Part shown: positions 8,205 to 13,347 of the stretch, in pieces
Layout: each line of letters starts with the position of its first letter
Position numbering within the stretch: position 1 is the stretch's first letter
Source of the DNA: CAYTLW01 sp964438735
GTDB lineage: Bacteria > Myxococcota_A > UBA9042
Assembly: GCA_964438735.1 (NCBI GenBank)
Contig: CAYTLW010000175.1
Coordinates: forward strand, 1-13,347
DNA length: 13,347 nucleotides
Direction: 5' to 3'
Position numbers and translations under genes: made by a program
Notes under the pieces: model-generated
Database searches by the model: none
What the model was told of the DNA's origin: nothing
What the model saw: the letters and a program-made list of their open reading frames with translations, nothing else

Positions 8205-11200
8205 CCAGCGCTTGGTGCAGGTGCCCAGCAGACAGACCTTGTTGCCGCCGCAGGGCGTGTCATCGGGGATGGTCTTGTACAGGCAGCCTTTCTTGGCGTC
8301 GCAGGCGTCGATGGTGCAGGCCTGCTTGTCATCGCAGTCCTTCTTTTTGAGCTGACAGGTGCCGAATACACACTTCTCGTCGGTGGTGCAGACGCTGTCA
8401 TCGGCGCAGCTGGCGTTGTCCAGGGGCTTGTGCAGGCAGCCCTTCTTGGGGTCGCAGGAGTCGCCGGTGCAGGCGTTGGCGTCATCGCAATTGGTCTTGC
8501 CGCCGCCCAGGCAGTTGCCGCCCTGGCAGGCGTCGGCGGTGGTGCAGGCGTCGCCATCGTCGCAGCTGATGGTGTTGTTGGCCGGCGCGCAACCGCCAGC
8601 GGCGTCGCAGAGATCGTGGGTGCAGGCCTTGCCGTCGGCGCAGTCGGTGAGCTTCTTGGCCGCGCACACCCCAGACGCGGCACAGCCGGCCCGCCCCCAG
8701 GCGTCCGTTCGCAGCAGGAGACCGCCCTTCTTGCCCTTGTTGTCGATCCGTCCGGCGGCCAGGAATCCGCCATCCGCCGCGGCCACCAGGCGCGCCAGGC
8801 GCTCGTCGCTCCCCTGGCTGATCTCACGCTGCCAGAACATGTTGCCAGCCGGGTCGATGCCGGCGAGCCAACCGCTGGGCACGGCGGTGGCCAGGCGGCC
8901 GGCGAGCACGAAACTGCCGCCACCAGCGGGCACCATCGACCAGGCCTCGGACGGCAAGGTGGTGGTCTTCTGCCAGCGCACCTTGCCCAGGGCGTCCAGG
9001 TCCATCCACCACGCGTGTGGCACGGGCGCGCCCTGCCAGCCCGCTGCGACGGTGGTGCCACCGACCCGCTGGATCGTCGTCAACGCCTGGGCGGAGGCGC
9101 CGCCCAGAGCGTGACTCCACAGGTGCTTCCAGCCGCCATCCAGGCGCAGCAACCAGGCCTGTTGTTTGCCGCCAGCGGGCTTGCGCCAACCCACCAGCAG
9201 GGCACCACCGTCCGCCATGCCCGCGCCGTCGAGCAGCGCCTGGGCGCCCGCCTCCGCCTTGGTCCAGGTGGCCAGCAGCAGCCCCGTCGCAGACAGCCGC
9301 AACGAGAGCCCGTCGCTGTCCACCGAGCCCAGGTGGCCAGCGATCAGCCAGCCCCCGCCGACCAGGGGCGCGAGCCCTGCGGTGGTCTCGTCCTTGGCGC
9401 CGCCATGGCTGCGATCCCAGAGTTTGGTCTTGATGTCGGGGCCAAGGGCCAGGATGCGCACCTGCTTGCCGGCGGATTTGGTGGTCACCGTGCCGGCGAC
9501 CAGCGTGCCACCCACAGCTGCGTGGGCGTCGACTGCGGCGGCCTCTTTGTCGGCGGCCGGTGAGGGCAGGACAAGCGGCTTGGCCACGGCGGGCTCGCCG
9601 GTAGCGGTCAGGCGATCCACCAGCCAGCTGGAGCTGCCGCCGCCCTTGTCTGGCTTGATCCCGCCAACGGCCACGTAGCCACCCTGAGGATGGCCGACGA
9701 CGGCGGCGTAATGTGCTGACTGTCCGGCCAGGAAGCGCTCCCGTCGGAACAGCTTCTCCTGCTTGCCGGCGATACACTTGCCCGCCTTGCAGGTCGACCC
9801 CAACAAGCAGGCGTGGCTGCCGACACATGGGCTGCCTTCCTTGCTGGGCACGATGGCGCACTTATAGCTCTGCGCCGTCAGGGACACGCATTGTCCCTGC
9901 ATGCACGCCTCCGATGCCTTCGGGCAGAGGACCGCGTTGCCGACCACGCACTTGCCGGCGTTGCAGAAGTCGTTGACGGTGCAGCCGGTGCCGTCCGCGT
10001 CGCATCCCTTGCCCTGCATCGGTCCGGGCTGGGAGGAGCAGGCGCCGGTCTTGGAGTTGCACGTGTCCAGCGTGCAGCCATTGCCATCATCGCAGGCCAC
10101 CGCCTTGTTGGCGCAGCCGGTCTTGGCGTGGCAGGAATCGATGGTGCACGGGTTGGCGTCGTCGCAATCCACCTTGCCCGAGCCCTTGCACTCCCCGCTG
10201 GAGCAACTGGCCTTGGCCACACAGGCGCTGCCAGGCGGGCAGGCCGTGCCGTCCTTGCGCGGCTGCAGCGCGCATTGCCCGGTCTTGGTATTGCAGACGG
10301 CGTGCAGGCAGGCGCTGTCGCCCTCCTTGGAGCACCAGACCTTCGAGGCCGGGTTCGGCTTGCAGGCGGGCATCTTGCCGGAGATGTCGCAGAACCAGGT
10401 GCCGTTGCACTTGTCGCCATCATCCTTGGCGGCGCAATCGGCATCCTTGTGACATTCACAGGTGTCGGTGCCGCCCTTGCAGGCGCCGTCCAGGCACCAG
10501 TCGCCGACCGTGCAATCGTCGCCGTCTTCGCACTTGCCGCCCGTCTTGACCGGCTGGAAGGCGCACTTGCCGGTCTGCGGCAAGCACATCTTCTTCAGGC
10601 AATCGGTATCGTCGACGTTGGCGCACTTGACCACCGACGCCGGGTTGAACTCGCAGGCGGGCACCTTGAGCGCCTTGTTGCAGAACAAGGTGCCATTGCA
10701 GAGGTTGCCGTCGTCCTCGGCGACACAGTCGTCGTTGGACTTGCAGACGCAGATCGGCTGTCCGCCGCCACACTTGCCGGCGATGCAGGTCTCGCCCTTG
10801 GTGCACTTATCGCCGTCATCGCAGGCGGTGAGGTTCTTGACCGGCACGGGCGCGCAGAGGCCGGTCTTGGGCGCGCATGCCGCCTTGGCACAGTCTGTAT
10901 CGTCGACCTTGGAACAGTGAACCACCGAGGCGGGATTCGACTCGCAGGTGCCCGACTGCAGGTTGCAGAAGTAGACGCCATTGCACTTGTCGCCGTCGTC
11001 CTTGCCCTCGCAGTCGGCGTTCGACTTGCACTGGCAGATGTTGGCGCCCGCCTTGCACTGGCCCTCCTTGCAGATCTCGCCCTTGGTGCACACGTCGTCG
11101 TCATCACAGGGCGCACCGGGCTTGACCGGCGTGGGAGCGCATGTACCGGTTATCGGGTTGCAGGTGTTCTTGGTGCAGGCGGTATCCCCGACCGTTGGGC

Positions 11201-12284
11201 AGGTCACCTTCGTCTTGGGATTGAGCTTGCAGATGCCGACGGCCACGTCACAGTAGAGCGTGCCGTTGCACAGGTCGCCGTCTTCCTGCTTGTCGCAGTC
11301 GGCATTCTTGGTGCATTTGCAGACATCCAGTCCGGCGCTGCACTTGCCGTCGGCGCAGGTCTCGGACTGGCTGCATTCGTCACCGTCATCGCAGGACACG
11401 ACTGGCTTCTTGGCGCCCTTTGGCAGCGGCACCCAGCGGCAGATCTGCACGCCCGTACCCGAGCACGCCTTGGCCAGTTTCTCCACCGGCGTCGGCGCGC
11501 AGTTGCCGGTCTTGGGCTCGCATGCGTTCTTGGTGCAGGTGGTGTCCTTGTTGTCGCTGCACTCGACCACGCTGCCCGGCGAAACACTGCACTGGTGGGG
11601 GAAGACCGCAGTGTCGCAGAAGAAGGTGCCGCCACACTTGTCGCCACTGCCCACGTTTGCGCAATCCGCGTCCTCCTTGCAGGCGCACCACGACGCCGCG
11701 CTGCCCTGGCATTTGCCGCCGACGCAGGAGCTCTCCACGGTGCACGGGTCGGCGTCCAGGCAGGGGCTGCCATCCGGCCCCGGCTTGCTGGCGCACTCGC
11801 CGGTCAAGGGGTCGCAGGCGCGCACCGAGCAGGGCTTGCCGTCATCATCGCAGGTGACGATCGAGCCCGGATTCACCAGGCAGCGATAGGGGAAGACCTT
11901 CAGGTCGCAGAACAGGGTGCCATTGCAGGCGTCGCCATCCTCGTAGGACTGGCAGCCGGCGTTGTCGGTGCACTCGCATACATTCTCGCCGGCGGCGCAC
12001 TTGCCGCCGGCGCATCGGTCGTCGACGCTGCACGGCTCGCCGTCATCGCAGGGGGTGCCATCGGGCGCGTTGACGCAGCCCACGATGGCGGGAGCGGTGT
12101 CCTTGGCCGCGGTGGCGACGTCGGGCTGATCGGGCGTGCCGGCATCCGCGACGGGCGCCGAGTCCGCGATCGCGTCGCCAGGGTCGTCTTCAACCGGCGA
12201 CTCGCCACAGGCGATGGCGAACGAAATGGAGAGGAAGAATGCCGGCCAGAGCAGGCGAATCGTGGGCGGGGCAGTGCTTTGCAT
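7137..12284 (-). CDS. Giant lipoprotein: six 14-Cys repeats, seven-repeat propeller-like region, Cys modules and RCC1 propeller
   Basis: This is a 1715-residue predicted surface or periplasmic lipoprotein. A signal peptide ends in the lipobox AIAC with Cys26, followed by an Asp/Ala/Pro linker. Residues about 77-680 hold six Cys-rich units, each built on CDDGDxCTxGExC...CNGTxFC...PxTGxCA; a degenerate unit and short CDDANPCT-type modules continue to about 843. Residues about 846-1200 hold seven repeats with a GG-x-L-x-x-G start and a Trp/Leu-rich end, likely a beta-propeller. Residues 1201-1359 are again Cys-rich. Residues 1361-1715 are seven RCC1-type repeats (HTCALRKTG, CWGYNNAGQLG). No catalytic motif is visible, so adhesion or ligand binding is the likely role. 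The many cysteines require an oxidising compartment. The start is supported by the signal peptide; the ribosome-binding site is weak (GGGA, spacing 5). The gene lies upstream of the hydrolase gene on the same strand. Domain reading is firm for the Cys-rich and RCC1 parts, moderate for the middle propeller. Confidence 0.88.
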   Translation of the reverse strand: MQSTAPPTIRLLWPAFFLSISFAIACGESPVEDDPGDAIADSAPVADAGTPDQPDVATAAKDTAPAIVGCVNAPDGTPCDDGEPCSVDDRCAGGKCAAGENVCECTDNAGCQSYEDGDACNGTLFCDLKVFPYRCLVNPGSIVTCDDDGKPCSVRACDPLTGECASKPGPDGSPCLDADPCTVESSCVGGKCQGSAASWCACKEDADCANVGSGDKCGGTFFCDTAVFPHQCSVSPGSVVECSDNKDTTCTKNACEPKTGNCAPTPVEKLAKACSGTGVQICRWVPLPKGAKKPVVSCDDGDECSQSETCADGKCSAGLDVCKCTKNADCDKQEDGDLCNGTLYCDVAVGICKLNPKTKVTCPTVGDTACTKNTCNPITGTCAPTPVKPGAPCDDDDVCTKGEICKEGQCKAGANICQCKSNADCEGKDDGDKCNGVYFCNLQSGTCESNPASVVHCSKVDDTDCAKAACAPKTGLCAPVPVKNLTACDDGDKCTKGETCIAGKCGGGQPICVCKSNDDCVAEDDGNLCNGTLFCNKALKVPACEFNPASVVKCANVDDTDCLKKMCLPQTGKCAFQPVKTGGKCEDGDDCTVGDWCLDGACKGGTDTCECHKDADCAAKDDGDKCNGTWFCDISGKMPACKPNPASKVWCSKEGDSACLHAVCNTKTGQCALQPRKDGTACPPGSACVAKASCSSGECKGSGKVDCDDANPCTIDSCHAKTGCANKAVACDDGNGCTLDTCNSKTGACSSQPGPMQGKGCDADGTGCTVNDFCNAGKCVVGNAVLCPKASEACMQGQCVSLTAQSYKCAIVPSKEGSPCVGSHACLLGSTCKAGKCIAGKQEKLFRRERFLAGQSAHYAAVVGHPQGGYVAVGGIKPDKGGGSSSWLVDRLTATGEPAVAKPLVLPSPAADKEAAAVDAHAAVGGTLVAGTVTTKSAGKQVRILALGPDIKTKLWDRSHGGAKDETTAGLAPLVGGGWLIAGHLGSVDSDGLSLRLSATGLLLATWTKAEAGAQALLDGAGMADGGALLVGWRKPAGGKQQAWLLRLDGGWKHLWSHALGGASAQALTTIQRVGGTTVAAGWQGAPVPHAWWMDLDALGKVRWQKTTTLPSEAWSMVPAGGGSFVLAGRLATAVPSGWLAGIDPAGNMFWQREISQGSDERLARLVAAADGGFLAAGRIDNKGKKGGLLLRTDAWGRAGCAASGVCAAKKLTDCADGKACTHDLCDAAGGCAPANNTISCDDGDACTTADACQGGNCLGGGKTNCDDANACTGDSCDPKKGCLHKPLDNASCADDSVCTTDEKCVFGTCQLKKKDCDDKQACTIDACDAKKGCLYKTIPDDTPCGGNKVCLLGTCTKRWAVAISAGSGYTAAASPDGKVRTWGYSAYGTLGRHGNAIVPGELPNVPPSVKISAAGLFGCAATNGGQIYCWGAGPHGIGCGVGSQIPAVPVVKWTDTAVALSAGNGSHVCAIAKSGLMRCWGSNGYGNCGIGVAGKSLCVPGQAVLDLNDAVQVDSGGEHTCARTKTGKVRCWGRNYKGQLGNGGPISHLNKTYVPKDVKGLVDAVDMSSSNNHVCAVRAKGGVVCWGYNNQGQLGDGSLTSRSAPVPVFALKDAIQVSANGSHTCALRKTGTVACWGYNNAGQLGNGNKYKSTAPLPVAGLDGVIEVSAGDSHTCALRKNGEVRCWGSNNFGQLGDGKSKTIALKPVTVLGSAP
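8684..9752 (-). repeat. Seven-repeat propeller-like region in the giant lipoprotein
   Basis: Residues 845-1200 contain seven repeats of about 50 residues, with cores such as GGYVAVGG, GGTLVAG, GGGWLIAG, DGGALLVG, GGTTVAAG, GGSFVLAG and DGGFLAAG. Most are followed by a Trp- or Leu-rich strand and a turn (WLLRLDGGWKHLW, GIDPAGNMFW). The count and period suit a seven-bladed beta-propeller. There are no internal cysteines in this block, in contrast with its neighbours. I cannot name the family with certainty. Confidence 0.6.
10242..12056 (-). repeat. Six tandem protein repeats of about 95 residues, 14 cysteines each
   Basis: The first cysteines of successive units fall at residues 79, 175, 298, 393, 488 and 585, and a degraded seventh unit starts at 682. 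Periods are therefore 96, 123, 95, 95, 97 and 97 residues. Units 4, 5 and 6 each contain exactly 14 cysteines at matching positions, as expected for paired disulfides. The second unit is longer because of an insertion of roughly 27 residues with extra cysteines just before unit 3. Confidence 0.8.
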
Positions 12285-12313
12285 GGTGATCCCAGCGCGG
12301 TTGCGGCGGGGAA

Positions 12314-12322
12314 ATGCTAGCA
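12314..12322 (-). promoter_or_regulatory. Candidate extended -10 element of the giant lipoprotein gene
   Basis: The minus strand reads TGCTAGCAT, fitting an extended -10 (TG-n-TAnnnT) and containing GCTAGC like the element before the hydrolase gene. It lies 30 bp before the start codon at 12284. No convincing -35 hexamer is present at 16-18 bp. This is a candidate only. Confidence 0.3.
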
Positions 12323-12355
12323 GAACTCCAAGGCGCGGGGGAAGTCGCGGGTGGG

Positions 12356-12559
12356 GGCACGGTCACGGACGCAGACACGGACGCGGGCACGGGCACGGGC
12401 ACGGGCACGGGCACAGACACGGGCACGGGCACGGGCACGGGCACGGACACGGGCACGGACACGGGCACAGACACGGACGCCGACACGGTCACGGTCACAG
12501 ACACGGACTCGGACACGGGCACAGACACGGACTCGGGCACGGACACGGATACGGTCACG
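12356..12559 (+). repeat. 34 phased GNCACG hexamers (GACACG/GGCACG family)
   Basis: The 204 bp divide exactly into 34 six-base units with no break in phase. Most units are GGCACG or GACACG. Variants include GGCACA, GTCACG, GTCACA, GACTCG, GACGCG, GACGCC, GACGCA and GATACG. The central part is the most uniform, with runs of four GGCACG, and the edges are more degenerate, as expected of a tract that grows and contracts by slippage in its middle. The units are related to those at 270-384, including the shared GACTCG variant. Confidence 0.92.
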
Positions 12560-12662
12560 GGCCCCGATAGCAACCGTTGCCTCCATGCCATCGAAGCGAC
12601 CAGCTATCGATGGTCCCTCCTCTCGTCGGTCCCACCAAGCTGCCACCGCCACCCACCCGGTT

Positions 12663-12715
12663 CAAGGCACCGGCCTCCGGCCTCTACGGCCCGCCAAAGC
12701 GGGCCTCCGGCCTTG
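12663..12715. repeat. GC-rich stem-loop without T-run
   Basis: GGCCCGC (12688-12694) and GCGGGCC (12699-12705) form a perfect 7-bp stem around a CAAA loop. Outer arms CAAGGC (12663-12668) and GCCTTG (12710-12715) can also pair. CGGCCTCCGGCC occurs on the left and GGGCCTCCGGCC on the right. No run of T follows, so it is not a standard terminator. It could be a small palindromic repeat or a leader structure. Confidence 0.5.
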
Positions 12716-12756
12716 AGCAGGGTGGCTGGCGATGGCGTGGGAGGACCTTCACTTAC

Positions 12757-12762
12757 AGGAGG
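12757..12762 (+). promoter_or_regulatory. Strong ribosome binding site of the four-helix-bundle gene
   Basis: AGGAGG sits six bases before the ATG at 12769. It is the only near-consensus Shine-Dalgarno sequence in the window and fixes the start of this gene, excluding the in-frame upstream codon at 12577. Confidence 0.8.
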
Positions 12763-12768
12763 TTCAGG

Positions 12769-13161
12769 ATGAGTTCTCAGGAAATGCAGTGGGTTTGTCG
12801 GGGTTCATCGTTGGTTGTTCAGCGGTTGGCTTTGGAGGTGGCGGCAGAGGTTTGTCGGTTGGTTCGCACGCTTCCGCCGGCGCTTCGTTCGCAGCGGGAG
12901 CAGGCGATCAAGGCGGCGGCTCGCATTCCGCTGGCCATTGCGGAGGGGCAAGGCCGCGTCGACCGCGATTCGTTGCACTTGTACCGGGTCGCGTACAGCA
13001 CTTCGAAGGAGACGTCTGCGGTGGTTGAGCTCCTCATTGCGCTCGAAGCGCTGGACGCGAAGGCCGGTCGGCAGGCGCTGCTGAAGCTCGACCGAGCAAT
13101 GTCTGCCCGGCCGCGACGTCGACGACGTCCAACGCGACCAGGAGCTCCACGACCGCTGTAG
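12769..13161 (+). CDS. Four-helix-bundle protein (23S rRNA-intervening-sequence/S23 protein family)
   Basis: This is a 130-residue protein. The start is set by AGGAGG six bases upstream. The core LRSQREQAIKAAARIPLAIA, then an EG-x-G-R turn, RVAYSTSKET and VVELLIALEALD is the typical pattern of this small helical family, found as multiple copies in many genomes. The cellular role is mostly unknown; some relatives are encoded within rRNA intervening sequences, and the Avd protein of diversity-generating retroelements has the same fold. The last helix seems shortened: after LLKLDRAMSA the chain becomes Arg/Pro-rich (RPRRRRRP), and this tail is antisense to the opposing paralogue. Codon use is richer in T-containing codons (TTG, GTT, TCT) than in the neighbouring genes, which hints at a different origin. 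Family confidence is good, function unknown. Confidence 0.78.
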   Translation: MSSQEMQWVCRGSSLVVQRLALEVAAEVCRLVRTLPPALRSQREQAIKAAARIPLAIAEGQGRVDRDSLHLYRVAYSTSKETSAVVELLIALEALDAKAGRQALLKLDRAMSARPRRRRRPTRPGAPRPL

Positions 13162-13347
13162 TCTCGCGAGCCGTGCCATAAGCCACGCGCCAAAGATGCT
13201 TACGATCATCGCCCTCTCGCCCAGCACCTTCGGCAATCGCCAAAGGAATGCGAGCGGACGCGCGCACCGCCTGGTCCCGCTGGGACCGCAGGTGCTTCGG
13301 CAACGAGCCAACCAGCCGACAAGCCTCCGCCGCGCACTGCAGCCCGA
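13034..13347 (-). CDS. Second four-helix-bundle protein, convergent paralogue (5' end outside window)
   Basis: The minus-strand frame is open from the window edge to a stop at 13034-13036 and covers about 104 residues. Its start lies beyond the window; a TTG at 13303 falls inside the conserved region and is unlikely to be the true start. The sequence CAAEACRLVGSLPKHLRSQR, then ARIPLAIAEGAGRE, RVAYGTARET and VVELLVALD is about two thirds identical by eye to the plus-strand copy over roughly 65 residues. The last residues (from about GRASAAPADRP on) run antisense to the other gene, so this copy also appears to lack a normal final helix. The two genes overlap tail to tail by 128 bp. Confidence 0.75.
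   Translation of the reverse strand, partial: GLQCAAEACRLVGSLPKHLRSQRDQAVRASARIPLAIAEGAGREGDDRKHLWRVAYGTARETTAVVELLVALDVVDVAAGQTLLGRASAAPADRPSRPALRAQ
13086..13097. repeat. Short palindrome at the overlap of the two four-helix-bundle genes
   Basis: GCTCG-AC-CGAGC is a perfect inverted repeat with a 2-bp centre. It lies where the homologous parts of the two opposing genes meet: LLKLDRA on the plus strand and LLGRA on the minus strand are read from the same bases. It may mark the rearrangement point. As a hairpin it is short and has no T-run, so terminator function is doubtful. Confidence 0.4.

Larger units (their letters stand above)
12285..12768. other. 484-bp non-coding region with hexamer tract and stem-loop
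   Basis: This region separates the start of the giant lipoprotein gene from the start of the plus-strand four-helix-bundle gene. It contains the promoter-like element at 12314-12322, the phased hexamer tract 12356-12559, a unique stretch 12560-12660 where I see nothing recognisable, the stem-loop at 12663-12715, and the leader of the four-helix-bundle gene. Open frames cross the tract on both strands, but only because six-base repeats lack stops. Confidence 0.7.

Noticed and set aside
8103..9563. A 486-codon plus-strand frame opposite the propeller region
   Set aside because: Same reason: low-complexity Ala/Gly/Arg translation antisense to recognised repeats.
9813..12320. An 835-codon open frame on the plus strand opposite the Cys-rich repeats
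   Set aside because: It is the reverse of a convincing signal-peptide and repeat protein. Its alanine/valine/glycine-rich product follows from reversing GC-rich TGC/GAC/GGC codons, which rarely create antisense stops. No ribosome site or domain supports it.
12356..12559. CRISPR array
   Set aside because: The unit is six bases, with no 20-40 base repeat and no unique spacers.
12314..12772. A plus-strand frame coding a Gly/Asp-Thr repeat protein across the hexamer tract
   Set aside because: Six-base repeats without stops stay open in most frames on both strands. There is no ribosome site, and the first part overlaps the promoter area of the divergent gene.
12769..13161. rRNA intervening-sequence protein inside a 23S gene
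   Set aside because: No rRNA sequence flanks either copy; only the family name recalls that setting.
12769..13347. Diversity-generating retroelement (Avd-like four-helix bundles)
   Set aside because: The fold is shared, but there is no reverse transcriptase and no template/variable repeat pair in the window.

Overview
The window is GC-rich bacterial DNA holding seven protein genes, two of them cut by the window ends, and one 10-base assembly gap. Several features point to a Myxococcota-type (former deltaproteobacterial) genome: long lipoproteins with Asp/Ala/Gly/Ser-rich linkers after the lipid-anchored cysteine, Cys-rich repeats joined to RCC1 repeats, a CotH-like lipoprotein, GACACG-type hexamer tracts and several four-helix-bundle genes. 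This placement is an inference from gene style; no rRNA or marker gene is present.

Left block (1-4539, plus strand). The C-terminal part of an ABC transporter ATPase ends in an Asp-Thr hexamer-repeat tail broken by the N gap. Its inferred stop overlaps (ATGA) the start of a 784-residue membrane protein joining an ABC-2 type permease to a CPBP/CAAX intramembrane protease. After 43 bp comes a CotH-kinase-family lipoprotein with a C-terminal fibronectin type III domain.

Middle block (4605-12284, minus strand, convergent with the left block). A CocE/NonD-type serine hydrolase lipoprotein lies downstream of a 1715-residue lipoprotein. The latter contains six 14-cysteine repeats, a seven-repeat propeller-like region, further short Cys modules and a seven-repeat RCC1 propeller. 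A promoter-like pair sits in the 141-bp gap between the two genes.

Right block (12285-13347). A 484-bp non-coding stretch holds 34 perfectly phased GACACG/GGCACG hexamers and a GC-rich stem-loop. It is followed by two related four-helix-bundle genes lying tail to tail and overlapping by 128 bp; the minus-strand copy is cut by the window end.

The common theme is the cell envelope: one transporter with a built-in membrane protease and three predicted lipoproteins (a kinase-like protein, a hydrolase and a giant propeller protein). A shared function is not proven. I do not see a clearly new defence or mobile system. The items most worth a second look are the giant lipoprotein, the hexamer tracts and the head-on four-helix-bundle pair.
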